Positions 13,365 through 24,012 of a stretch of 64,000 bases of DNA are shown piece by piece. The stretch lies in assembly GCA_949361645.1 (NCBI GenBank), contig OX442419.1:3135459-3199458 (forward strand), written 5' to 3'. Every line of letters begins with the position of its first letter. The first letter of the stretch is position 1. The notes under the pieces are model-generated. The model searched no databases and was not told the origin of the DNA. It worked only from the letters and a program-made list of their open reading frames with translations. The position numbers and the translations under genes were made by a program. The stretch comes from Spongilla lacustris (Eukaryota > Porifera > Demospongiae > Spongillida > Spongillidae).

Positions 13365-14703
13365 TGCACATACACATGCACATACACATGCACACACAAA
13401 AACACGCACAACTGGTTGTTTCAGGGAAAGCCCCACAAGATCAAGACAAAACAAAATCACACACCTGTGTCCTCATTGTATATGAGATTTCCGCAGAGAA
13501 GGTCGTTATGGCAGAAGACCAGAGGAGACTTGCACCCCTTAAGCACACCACATAGCCACTGGTACTCAGTCCTCAGAGTGTCCGGTGAACCTATCACCCT
13601 CTGAAAGCTGGAGGGGAGAACAGAAAGTAGGGCATGTGATTGTCATGTGATCAAAGCACATGACTTTGATGATGTGGGGAAGGGAATAAGGACCCACCAA
13701 TAACACACTAATTCTCTAATACCATCCCTGCGAAGGTTTCATAAAGGTCCGTTCAACCAGTACCATAGATACACCCAGAGAGAATCTCGGATACATCCTA
13801 AAAGCAATGTGTGGTGAGGTACATGTAGTGCTTAAGTAGGTACGTTGGTCATAAAGTGGGTACGCTGTCTGCAGATAAGTGTATGGGATGCCTAATGCAA
13901 TACTGAGTTCAGCGTTCATACTTCCCCTCCCCCTCCCAATTACTTATCTCCTTCATATCACTACAATTGCAGCAAGAGCAAGGAGAATGCACATGCAGGC
14001 CCACATGTGAAAGCCCTGAGAGGGGAGGGGGGTGAGGAGGAAGAGAGATAGTAGGGACAGAAGAGCTGGTATCACGTGCATCGTTGGGCATGCCCGCTTG
14101 CAGGGTCTCAAACAAGTGCATGGTGTGGATTAAATAGATATTCAATTACGTTTCATTTTTCTTCGAATCCTCGAACGTCTGGGGTACTTTCGAGATCCAG
14201 TCGTCGCACTTCGCCCACACGAACGGAAGTCCGCTGGGGTGGACGGCGGGAGGCCTCGTGGCGTGCAACTGCGCCATCATCTTGGCCACCCGCCTCAGCA
14301 TGTCGCGGTCCCCCATCTCCTCCACGCGCACCGTGCGTCCGGGCAGGTACCCGTAGCACGTGCCGTTGTCGAACTGCAGGTACACGGGAGCGGCCAGCCC
14401 GGCCCTGTGCAACGTCTGCGTGGAGATGAGCTCGGCGTCGCGATCTATGAACGTTTCCGTTCCGCGCCCGTTGATGCGCATCAGCACCAGATCGTCCTTC
14501 GGGCCCCCTTCGTGGTACAGAGCCACAAGCTTGTTGGTGAAGCCGTCCATGAACACTTTGGCCCGGGTGCCTTGGGGGCTCCAGTCCGGTCGCACGTGAC
14601 TCAGGAGGTGGCTTCTAAAGTCCTCCAGGTAGCGCTCCGGGTCGACCTCGATCGCGACGTGCGTCCAAGAGATGCCATCTGTTTCGCGTTTAGTCACGGC
14701 CAT
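10232..14703 (-). CDS. ETNK: Ethanolamine kinase, tandem copy 1
   Basis: Seven exons on the minus strand join in phase into 361 codons plus stop: 14703-14150, 13607-13465, 13075-12992, 12535-12443, 11756-11686, 10789-10716 and 10298-10232. The protein should phosphorylate ethanolamine with ATP in the cytosol, the first step of the CDP-ethanolamine route to phosphatidylethanolamine. The N-lobe shows GFTNKLVALYH (nucleotide loop, about residues 55-65), VLMRINGRGTETFIDRD and GTCYGYLPGRTV. The catalytic Brenner motif is VFCHNDLLCGNLIYN (about 214-228), followed by FIDFEYADVNHSAYDIGNYF (metal-binding IDFEY). C-terminal helices include ANRFALAAHMLWALWALFQA. HNDLLCGN and AYDIGN favour ethanolamine over choline kinase. 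Length fits the family. The start is an ATG just inside a GC-rich first exon. No frameshift is seen. Confidence 0.92.
10931..11335 (+). repeat. 27-bp minisatellite in ETNK copy 1 intron
   Basis: The unit is GGTGTTCAGTGGTACATGTACATATAT, about 15 copies, with C/T and A/T variants. It lies just past the 3' end of the kinase intron between exons 5 and 6. The unit contains the TACATGTA palindrome that recurs across the window. Long frames here in several phases are artefacts of a period divisible by three. Confidence 0.9.
13125..13400 (+). repeat. 15-bp minisatellite merging into CA repeat
   Basis: About ten copies of ACACATGCACCACGC (13145-13295) pass into (CA)n with CACATG steps. They lie in the intron between kinase exons 2 and 3. 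The unit 2 equivalent (19205-19378) is a plain CA tract, so the 15-bp array expanded after duplication or was lost from unit 2. Confidence 0.85.
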
Positions 14704-14890
14704 TCAAAGAGGGCGGGGCTGTCGAGATATGTTATAAACAAACCGGCCGGCCGGAAAGCACCACGTGATCTATTTACGCGAAGCGTTCTGCGCTGTAGAG
14801 TCGTCTTAATGAAATTTAATACGTACTACAGAAAGAACACGCTACCGCTGGAGATTTACCTAAAGGTATGTTGTACTGAGTGACGTGTGT
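14704..14890 (-). promoter_or_regulatory. Putative ETNK copy 1 upstream region
   Basis: The sequence 5' of the kinase ATG is conserved with 20220-20466. It contains an E-box palindrome CACGTG in CCACGTGATC (about 14760-14769) and one copy of the element CTGGAGATTTACC. No TATA box is obvious. Regulation is inferred from position and conservation only. Confidence 0.35.
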
Positions 14891-15278
14891 TTGCGCGCAT
14901 GAGGGAGTTAGGTATTTGCAAAGTTACACTTGTCTCGGCCCCAGACCCTTCGCAGCAGCTACATCACCGCTACGCGGAAACGGGGTCTGGCAACTAATGC
15001 CACTTTTCGTGACCACCGCGCCTGGAATTAGGCACCTCCATTCAGATTGCGAGCATGCGGTGTTTCCTCTTTTTCATGTGATATCTCACGTGAGTTGTGC
15101 AATGCATGTATGGCTACATTACTATAACAGTACTTAAAAAGGAAAAAGACTGAGTCATGTGCGTATCTGTGTGTATATGGTGAACCGGCTGGTTGCGTAT
15201 GCAATTGCTATGCATATCGGTGAAGGTGTGTGATGTGTGTCACTATATGGTGTGTGATGTGTCGTGTATATTTGATGG

Positions 15279-15346
15279 TCACGCACATTCTGGTACGGTG
15301 TCTTCAGGTGGACACGTACACGCCGCTGAGTCAGCACAAGTCGAAC
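15279..15346 (-). other. Candidate Cys-rich terminal exon, unit 2
   Basis: This copy of the 8622-8689 frame reads STCADSAACTCPPEDTVPEC-A and stops with TGA. The coding differences from unit 1 are GG to AA and the stop codon, TAA to TGA. No other exon of such a gene was found. Confidence 0.25.
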
Positions 15347-16504
15347 CTGTAATTCAAACAACGAACACGAGAATGAGTAAAAGAGATTCAAATTTATAAT
15401 TGGAAGGCAATCTCCGGTCTGTTATATATATAGGCTAGACGATCGATCTAACCTATAACCATGCGCGGATTATAATGTATGCAATAATCTTTGGTCTAGC
15501 AGCCCAATAAACAGCATAACAAGCCTCGATTTTATGTCAGCCTCGATCGTCTAACACACACACTGTGCTGGCCAGACTGGTTCAAATGGAACTGCGCCTG
15601 TACATCTACACACGTGTCTAGACTGCATTTGCGTACACTCTCAAATTTACCGGTTTTGGTGGCCCGCTAATTAATTTAATTACCTGCTTAATGACATTAG
15701 TGCGTGGGAAAGGTAAGATACTGTGTGAGGAGGCGAAGTGAGATAAGGATAACTAAATTAACACTTCGATGTAAGTGTTGTCTACAGTAGATCATTAACT
15801 ACAAGTCTAAAACTGGCATTGATGCAGGACAATCACTATTTACTGTTGTTCTATATACATGTGACATGTCTCGAATTCATGAATCACGTTTATAATACTG
15901 GCATGGAAACATTTGCTTTTTAATGATTTTTTGATAAATTAATAATGATGAAGAATTTAAAAAATATGGTGTTCCACAATCATTAATTGTTGCTAAATTT
16001 TCTAATAACTGAATCGACAAATCATTTAATATACAATTAACTAAATCAACGAGATTATAATTAATTAAAACGAATTTATATTCCCAACAACACCTATTTA
16101 AAAGCATACAATTATATATACATCCAAAAGCTCAAACAGGTGTGTGAATGTTAATAATTTCAACTTGCCTAGTTTATTAATAAATTCAAACCCCTAAATC
16201 AAGATACAACATTTCAAGTTAAGTACCAGGTATCTAAAGCTGCAAACTGTTTTTAATTTTCCATGATGTACTTGATTTAGAAGGGTATTTAATCAACCAT
16301 TACAGAGATGACATTATTACATCTGGAGGCCTGTGAACATGAAGAGGCCTAGGACCAATGTTTCTGGTAATGGAAGGCCCCTCAGCTACTCCCGGGCCAA
16401 GGATGATGTCATTACACATGCAGTGGTGCTGATGCAGCAGCAAGGGGCACAGGTGACCTTGCCAAATGTGCCACCAATCTGATTGGTCAGGAAAGCAAAC
16501 TTTA

Positions 16505-16695
16505 CTGGATGGATGGATGGATGGATGGATGGATGGATGGATGGATGGATGGATGGATGGATGGATGGATGGATGGATGGATGGATGGATGGATGGATGG
16601 ATGGATGGATGGATGGGTGGGTGGGTGGGTGGGTGGGTGGGTGGGTGGGTGGGTGGGTGGGTGGGTGGGTGGGTGGATGGATGGGTGGGTGGGGT
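16505..16695 (+). repeat. (TGGA)n/(GGTG)n tetranucleotide tract
   Basis: About 27 units of ATGG (16506-16614) are followed by GGTG units to about 16676, then mixed units. It lies just 3' of kinase copy 2. Any frame through it gives WMDG or WVGG repeats and is not a gene. Confidence 0.95.
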
Positions 16696-16816
16696 GGATG
16701 GGCTAATTACCTCGTGATTTTTCTCACGAGTACTATCTAGTAATGTTATAATTTGTAAGACTGTTAGTTCACAAGAACACATTCATACTGCTCTCTAGGG
16801 CTATCCATATCAGCAG

Positions 16817-19323
16817 CTAAAATGCACAGAACTCTTCTTTTCTCTTCAGAAACTCAGCAAACCTCATACCAGCATATCTGCATGTGGAGGGATGGGGTGG
16901 CAATGGTAAGAGTGGTCTGGGCACCACCCCACATTTCTTCCACTCAATACAATCAACCATAAGAAACATTGTTTACATGTTAACTGATATGCAGTCACAT
17001 GACTATATGAAAGTAGCACATATAAAAGGCATTTTGTGAGGATCTGAAAATGAATGCATATACAACATAATCAGCCAAACAGCCCTCTATGATCAACTTA
17101 TGTGATCAACTGATGTGATCGGCTGTGTTGAACACACATGGACTACCCTAAGCTGGTATAATGCAATTTTAATCTTCTTTTTGCCCACATACAGTACTAC
17201 ATATGTGAAACACTCACTCCACATAATGTACATGTAAATACAAGCGTACAGTATAAGCGTACACTGCTCTACATGAATCACTCACTCCAAATAATCAAAG
17301 TTCTTGGTGGAATAAAGAGCTTGGAAAAGGGCCCACAGAGCCCACAGCATGTGAGAGGCCTGGGGAGGAGCAGTGGAAGAATGTGGTTAATGGTATGGGG
17401 GTGCGGTTGGAAATAATTGACAAATCTTTGGATACATCTTTATTAGCTCATTCAGCTATGGTGCATCCTGTGTGAGCTTTACGTGGTATGTTTATATGGT
17501 GTTCGATGGTACATGCACATAAACTGACTGATCAGTCAGAGTTGAAGAAAACTTTATTAAACAATGCTTACCAATAGCAGTATCGTGACAAAGCCATTGA
17601 TCATTATGGCATGGCACTAACTGAAATGGCGTAATATACAGTTGTAACATTGATGCATTTACAGTATGGCTTCCAAGGAACATGCAGTATGGATGGAAAC
17701 ATTGATGTGCACATACAGTAGGACAGATGTCATTTATGTAGCAGCTCACACTTACCAGAGCAAACCTATTGGCTTCAGTATGCATGGCCTTTACATCTTC
17801 ATCTGACACAGAAGAAGGGGATTCCCCTGGGGGATGAAGGTGTGTGTGTGTGTGTGTGTGTGTGTGGAGAACTGAATCCCTTAGGTGCAAGCTGCATGCA
17901 TTTTGTGACCAAGAATTGAGTACATCGGTTTAGTACATAACATTATGATAAGGAAAGTTATACACCTTTGTAACAAACTTGGTGACAGTAGTGATGAATC
18001 AGATCACAACCCAATGAAATCAAACTTCATGATTAAAATAAGGTACAACCGAAGGCTATAATATGGTCTATGGATAAAGCAAGCAATGAGTTCTCAATGA
18101 CATAAACAGATCTGTTCCCACGTCTGTACCAAGCCAGGTACCTCACATGGACAGCAATACATCATGCTGCAGTGCATCCACTTTCACTTTCAGGTACAGC
18201 TATCTGTATATGTATATTTCATACCACATGCACTACACACACACACACACACAGGTATACATGTTTGTACCCCACATGTACATTCATAACTGCACTTCAC
18301 ACACCGTACACGTACCTCTGATTATTTTGGACTCTTCCAGGTAAGAGCGTATGAAGAAATTTTGAGTCTGCTCATCAGGGTAACGACAATATTGAGGGTT
18401 AACAAAACCTGTGGGCATGGGTACTCGGGGTTAACAACCACAGCTTAACAAAGCATGCATAAGAGTAACAACCTAACAGCCGTATGTTCTAAATGTACCT
18501 GTCTTACTACCCCCCTTCTTTTAACATGTTGCTCTAACTTTGGTCCTACGCGTAGGACGATGATCCTACGCGTAGGACGATCCTACGCGTTAGTCTGGGG
18601 ACCAGACCATATATATGGTCTGGTCCCCAGACTACCTACGCGTAGGACGATAATCCTACACTTAGGACGATCCTACGCTTAGGACGATCCTACGCGTAGC
18701 GGCGTAGGACGATAATCATACGCGGATAATCCTACGCGTAGGACGACGGGGAATTAAAGGTTAAGATATGTCACCAAAAGTGCAGTACGTGTCGGCAAGT
18801 GCTCCACTAGCACAAGAAGACAGATGTGAAATGCATAGTTAATTTAGCAATCCAATCACAAGCTACTTCATTAGTAAAAACGTTTTGTCATTGAACTGTT
18901 TCACAGCAAGGGGATTTTATAATTCATTCTGGCATCAATTAGCCATAACAGTTAATTAATCACTTCTTAGTAACCAGGATACTCTTGTATAGTACACAAT
19001 AAATTTCATGCCCCAATACATACACAATGCGATCACGTCCAATAACGTGTGCCCACAAATATTACCTGCAAATTCGCAAAAATAATTTCCTATGTCGTAG
19101 GCACTGTGGTTGACATCTGCATACTCCAAGTCTATAAAGCGCACTATTCCTGTTAATTAGAGATATACATGTAAGCCAATATTAAGCACAGGCCAATGAC
19201 AGTCTGCACTACACACATACATATGCACACACACAAAATATACACATATACATACACATAGTATTACACACAAACACATACGTATACATACACATACACA
19301 CACACACGCATGCACATACACAT

Positions 19324-19382
<59 letters not shown>

Positions 19383-20219
19383 GGTTGTTTCAGGGAAAAC
19401 CCCACAAAACAAAATCACACACCCGTGTCCTCATTGTATATGAGATTTCCGCAGTGAATGTCGTTATGGCAGAAGACCAGAGGAGACCTGCACCCCTTAA
19501 GCACACCACGTAGCCACTGGTACTCAGTCCTCAGAGTGTCCGGTGAACCTATCACTCTCTGAAAGCTGGAGGGGAGAGCGGAAAGTAGGGCATGTGTTTG
19601 TCATGTGATCAAATCACAAATGCATAGTGTGGATTAAATACTAATACATGTAGACATTTAATTACGTTTCATTTTTCTTCGAATCATCGAACGTCTGTGG
19701 TACTTTCGAGATCCAGTCGTCGCACTTCGCCCACACGAACGGAAGTCCGCTGGGGTGGACGGCGGGAGGCCTCGTGGCGTGTAACTGCGCCAACGTCTTG
19801 GCCACCCGCCTCTGCATGGCGCGGTCCCCCATCTCCTCCACGCGCACCGTGCGTCCGGGCAGGTACCCGTAGCACGTGCCGTTGTCGAACTGCAGGTACA
19901 CGGGAGCGGCCAGCCCGGCCCTGTGCAACGTCTGCGTGGAGATGAGCTCGGAGTCGCGATCGATGAACGTTTCCGTTCCGCGCCCGTTGATGCGCATCAG
20001 CACCAGATCGTCCTTCGGGCCCCCTTCGTGGTACAGAGCCACAAGCTTGTTGGTGAAGCCGTCAATGAACACTTTGGCCCGGGTGCCTTGGGGGCTCCAG
20101 TCCGGTCGCACGTGACTCAGGAGGTGGGTTCTGAAGTCCTCGAGGTAGCGCTCCGGGTCGACCTCGATCGCGACGTGCGTCCAAGAGATGCCATCGGTTT
20201 CGCGTTTAGTCACGGCCAT
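16817..20219 (-). CDS. ETNK: Ethanolamine kinase, tandem copy 2
   Basis: The same seven-exon structure as copy 1 gives 359 codons plus stop: 20219-19666, 19565-19423, 19149-19066, 18408-18316, 17826-17756, 17359-17286 and 16877-16817. Exon lengths are identical except the last, which stops two codons earlier (FCAF then stop, against FCALYM in copy 1). The predicted role is ethanolamine phosphorylation in phosphatidylethanolamine synthesis. The nucleotide loop and AYDIGN motif are kept. The catalytic motif changes from HNDLLCGN to HNDIHCGN and the metal motif from IDFEY to IDLEY; catalytic His, Asn, Asp and Glu remain. Exon 1 differences are few (MDG to IDG, RDMLRRVAKMM to RAMQRRVAKTL). Exon 2 ends in CGG before GT rather than CAG. 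There are no stops or frameshifts, so it is probably functional but diverging. Confidence 0.9.
18539..18746. mobile_element. Palindromic cluster (MITE-like) in ETNK copy 2 intron
   Basis: Repeated TCCTACGCGTAGGA palindromes and their decayed forms surround a central perfect inverted repeat, GTCTGGGGACCAGACC...GGTCTGGTCCCCAGAC (about 18593-18632, TATATA core). The matching intron of unit 1 lacks it, so it arrived or grew after the duplication. No coding capacity. Confidence 0.65.
19205..19378 (+). repeat. CA-rich microsatellite, ETNK copy 2 intron
   Basis: Imperfect CA steps with TACACATA variants end in an uninterrupted (CA)n of about 26 units (19326-19378). It sits in the intron between kinase exons 2 and 3. 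Confidence 0.9.
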
Positions 20220-20466
20220 TCAAAGAGGGTGGGGCTGCCGAGAACTGTTACGGCCGGCCGGAAAGCACCACGTGATCTATTTACGCGATGCGTTCTGCGC
20301 TGTAGAAAAACACCACGAGTCTTATACCTACTGCAGAAGCAACACGCTACCGCTGGAGACTTACCCACTGCAGAAAGAAGACGCTACGGTACCGCTGGAG
20401 TCTTACCCACTGCAGAAAGACACGCTACCGCTGGAGACTTACCTAAAGGTATGTTGTACTGAGTGA
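20220..20466 (-). promoter_or_regulatory. Putative ETNK copy 2 upstream region
   Basis: Conserved with 14704-14890, including CCACGTGATC (about 20268-20277). A 30-45 bp element (CTGCAGAAAG..ACGCTACCGCTGGAGACTTACC) is repeated three to four times at about 20318-20455 but is essentially single in unit 1. This could change promoter or 5' UTR behaviour between copies; that is inference. Confidence 0.35.
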
Positions 20467-20814
20467 CGTGTGTTTGCGCGCATGAGGGAGTTAGGTATTT
20501 GCAATGTTACACGTGCTCACGTGCATAAAGAGTGAGTATGGTAAAAATAAAACGACGCAAGCTTAGTGATCGATGCAATATTGGGTGTATCGTTATAGAG
20601 TTGGTCACTACCTGCTTCGTTTACATAAGATGACTGATGGGTGTGGTTTCTCCTCCGCGTGCCTAAAAGGCAAGGTGTAGCACAAAAATTGTTTTGCATA
20701 CATGTAGATCTTACCACAGTAATGTAACAACAGTACATGTGCACCAGTAACCAGGCACAAATCTATAAGGCAAGTGGTTTGATCTTCAATGAGGCGTTAT
20801 TAGTATGCACCTTG

Positions 20815-21190
20815 CTATATGTAGTCACCTCCTCACCTTGCTATGAGTACAGTCACCTCCTCACCTTGCTATGAGTACAGTCACCTCCTCACCTTGCTAT
20901 GAGTACAGTCACCTCCTTACCTTGCTATGGGTACAGTCACCTCCTCACCTTGCTATGGGTACAGTCACCTCCTCACCTTGCTATGGGTACAGTCACCTCC
21001 TCACCTTGCTATGAGTACAGTCACTACCTCACCTTGCTATGAGTACAGTCACCTCCTCACCTTGCTATGGGTACAGTCACCTCCTCACCTTGCTATGAGT
21101 ACAGTCACCTCCTCACCTTGCTATGAGTACAGTCACCTCCTTACCTTGCTATGGGTACAGTCACCTCCTCACCTTGCTATGGGTACAGTC
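20815..21190 (+). repeat. 28-bp minisatellite
   Basis: About 13 copies of CTCACCTTGCTATGAGTACAGTCACCTC with A/G alternation in ATGAGT/ATGGGT. It lies outside the duplicated kinase units. Following it, 21190-22000 has no recognisable gene. Confidence 0.9.
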
Positions 21191-22002
21191 ACGAGACAAT
21201 CCATAGTAGAACACCACAACTTTTGCCACGACCCTCTCAAATCCTTTTCATTCTTCAGCAATCTGATAGGGCTCATTGAGATTAGTTATTATGCACAGTT
21301 TCACTTTCGGATACACTTCGGTTAATTGACAATATTTTGTCAACTTCGTAAGCGCCACGAAATTTTGTGATCACTATGACTGTTTTGCAAAGCTACAGTA
21401 ATGTGTCCATAAGGTTTTGATTGAAACTGTTACTAACACTAGAATGCACTCACCTCATGGGTGTACACATATGTATGTGTTGTGTGAAAACCTTAATAAA
21501 CTTAATATTTTGACTAGTTGTTTTACACTTCTCAAATTATCTCAAAACACCCCTATTCATTTCTCTATTTCAATTTAACCCCATGACAAGATAGGTTATA
21601 AAGTAGTTAATGCATTAAAATTAATTTTGGGTTTCCGTTCCGCTAGTAAGTTATAAATTGATTTGTGTCAAAAACATTATGTTTCTTTGAGCTGCCGCTT
21701 GACCACAAAGTTTACACAGATGTAACGATGCTATTAAAACAGACGTAACTACGATAGAAGGGCGTAGCCCAAGTTGCAAAAGAACGGGAAGGTCACGTTG
21801 CACGCTGCGCTACGCTTGCTAATATGCACTTTTAGCACGCATGACACTTCAATCCCGATACAACAATAGTAGCGCTCTATAAAGCATAGCAAAACTGTAC
21901 GTGCCATATTTATCTACTCATATACATGTGCACAAAGGATCACACCATATGTGTAGTGCTGTAGCAACAAAAAAAAAAAAAAAAACTAACTGCTCAGTCC
22001 AA

Positions 22003-22120
22003 CTTGAAGGGCTCTTCGAGCGATACAGTATCACTAAGCCTGTAGCCTGTAGCAGTGGGGGTCAATGACCCCCACTGCTACAGGCTTAGTGATACTGTAT
22101 CGCTCGAAGAGCCCTTCAAG
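22003..22120. repeat. Near-perfect inverted repeat
   Basis: Arms of about 55 bp (CTTGAAGGGCTCTTCGAGCG ... and complement) meet at a TGACCCCCACTGCTACAGG centre. The left arm has a 7-bp duplication, CCTGTAG. It abuts the inverted helicase fragment at 22174, so it may mark a fold-back rearrangement. Confidence 0.85.
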
Positions 22121-22173
22121 TGTATTGCTGGTTTGTCAGGAGACTCGGAAACCAAACAACAGCCATCCATGTC

Positions 22174-22335
22174 TAGCTGTTTGCGATGTTCCACTCATGT
22201 ACAGACGAGCACAACAAGAGGGTAGTGATGTCCAGCCTTAGCCAAGCTGATGGTGTGGTTCGAGTGGTGTTTGCGACCATGGCTCTGGGAATGGGGGTGG
22301 ATTTCAAGAGCCACGTATACATGTACGCGTACTAA
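22174..22335 (+). pseudogene. RecQ-like helicase C-terminal fragment
   Basis: The plus strand reads about 50 codons: LFAMFHSCTDEHNKRVV, then QADGVVRVVFATMALGMGVD. This is the RecQ-type motif IV-V region (FHxxT...GxxRVVxATxAxGMGxD). It has no start, no motif VI and no continuation, and it faces away from the helicase at 24.0-25.0 kb, whose frame breaks at the homologous point (MFTSCTDESL). It is a fragment displaced by rearrangement or from another element copy. Confidence 0.65.
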
Positions 22336-22366
22336 TTCGTCACGTGTGCGATGTTTTTAATTTTAT

Positions 22367-22990
22367 TCATAAACAAAACCTTAACGAGGCAGACCGGATA
22401 TGAGTTAGCTTACGGAAAGGTTTACGAGCTAAGTATACGATTACGTGTTTTTCAGGTAATGGCCAGCGCATGCGCACTAACATAGTGGCAATAGCTACCA
22501 GGCCGTCTTTTTTCCTAAACTTAAATTGACGGCCTGGGGACGAGGCTATGGCCCCACCAGCACGAAGGCTGTGCATACCAAACAGGGCTGGGTCAAAACC
22601 AAGCTTAGCTATCTTGTTCAACAATAACTCCCTCGGCCTGGAGTAACGGATACCACCCGTTTTACGCAACCGCTCTCCTTGCTTTGTCTGTACTATCCCC
22701 CGAAACAACATTCCATGAGATGTATGCTCCAACTTCACCATATGAAAGCAGCGGAAATGAGCCAACTTATCACGTGCCATCTGTACCAAATCCTTATAGG
22801 TGCATCAAACCCACAAGCACTGTGTACAATTTTTTTTGCACAAATAAATACAAGTACATCAGCAGTACTCTGGACTTCTGTGTTGTTTTTTTTCCCAACC
22901 TTGTTTCCTACAAATAGGAAAATGAACTCAATTTTAAACATAATACACTATCACCTACCTGAAAAACTGTGTAAAGATGAAGCATTGCGA
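22367..22990 (-). pseudogene. Tyrosine recombinase fragment (DIRS/Crypton type)
   Basis: The frame at 22789-22367 contains LFRGIVQTKQGERLRKTGGI, RELLLNKIAKLGFDPALFG and MHSLRAGGA, the box of XerD-like tyrosine recombinases from eukaryotic mobile elements (catalytic H-x-x-R in HSLR). After GGA the expected GRWxS..A...Y segment is only visible in another frame and contains stops, so the catalytic Tyr region is broken by a frameshift. An upstream exon-like piece ends in a GTAGGTGA donor near 22959. Decayed element. Confidence 0.6.
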
Positions 22991-23071
22991 CGCCATTGAT
23001 GCACCAAGTCCTGATCTGGATTTCCCTAACATGCTGTTGTAGTGTCTAAGACCTCCAACATACTTTGCAGC

Positions 23072-23575
23072 TTAGAAACTGAATTCACCACTGCCAGAAA
23101 AATACAAGAGCAAAGTGCAAGCATCAAGACTGATCACTTTGTTCAGAATGCTCAATGACCACTCAAGCTCTTGATTTGTGCTTACACAGTAGCTAAATAC
23201 TTTGGGGCTCTTTGTGACTGCAAAATGCATTTTTGAAATGATTAGAACATCTTGATCAGCCACTGTCCAAGATGGAAAAGGATTTAGCAAACGGAGCCGT
23301 GTAGCAAGAGTATCGAGAGTTTGAACAACACCTTTTGATATCACACTCAGCGGTACAGAGCAAGTCAACGGCGACGGATCAACTGGAGTCTCAAGTTGAG
23401 ATGTTGTAACAGCCGGAGTGGAAACGTGAACAAAGACATCCGTGCGTTGAATAGACACGATCAAAGAATGCTTCGCCCGTTCTTCTTTCTTTCGGTGTAC
23501 CCCCAGTCCCCAGTCTTTACCCAACACCTTTGAAGAAGCGCATGCCGTGAAACATTCGTGAGTTATACATAGAAG
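23072..23575 (-). pseudogene. Unidentified open frame in transposon cluster
   Basis: About 165 codons are open on the minus strand without an ATG at the 5' end. Parts: CITHECFTACASSKVLGKDW, a Thr/Pro-rich stretch, then ISKMHFAVTKSPKVFSYCV and a final LLLYFSGSGEFSF. I do not recognise the family. Position between recombinase and helicase relics, same strand, suggests part of one element. It may instead be an exon of an unrelated host gene. Confidence 0.3.
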
Positions 23576-24012
23576 TACCTGGACACAAAAATATAAAACA
23601 ACGTACAGCTACAAGACAGTATAGGTTTTAGATACGTGCTCAATGAGGGGTGAACTGTCCCACAGAATTACCCTACCCGACATTGCACTGGCCCAGTTCC
23701 AAGCACAGTCATTACAATCTACACCACGCAAAAGTTCAATCACCTAGCATGCTTTATAGTGATTTTCATAATGTATATACTCACGATTGCTAAGATTTTG
23801 ACCCACACAAAAATGGCGGTACGGAAGATCGCCATTTTGGCCTATTAACGCTAAAAAAGCGCAACAGAACAGTTTTAGCCTTTTTAGAATAGAACAGCAC
23901 AAGGTGCCTGTAGTAGCCTACCTTCCCACAGCAGTGAAAAGTCCCTGTTCTTCTTGGTTGGAACGAACAATCGATTTTTAGACCCCGTTTCATACTTTGC
24001 AACACGTGCGAT

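Larger units (their letters stand above)
8431..14927. repeat. Tandem segmental duplication, unit 1
   Basis: Unit 1 matches 15157-20510 in the same orientation, from the segment GGTAAGCCGGTTGG near 8451 to the GTATGTTGTACTGAG...TTAGGTATTTGCAA segment ending near 14927. The kinase exons are nearly identical between units, while introns and flanks differ by indels. Unit 1 is longer (about 6.5 kb) because it holds a 27-bp minisatellite (10.93-11.33 kb) absent from unit 2. Confidence 0.85.
15157..20510. repeat. Tandem segmental duplication, unit 2
   Basis: This is the second copy of the 8431-14927 segment. It is shorter overall but carries its own insertions: a palindromic cluster at 18539-18746, a longer TGGA/GGTG tract at 16505-16695, and a threefold expansion upstream of the kinase (about 20318-20455). 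Confidence 0.85.

Noticed and set aside
14239..14883. 214-codon plus-strand frame opposite kinase exon 1
   Set aside because: Antisense shadow of a GC-rich exon; the minus strand has family motifs and splice continuity.
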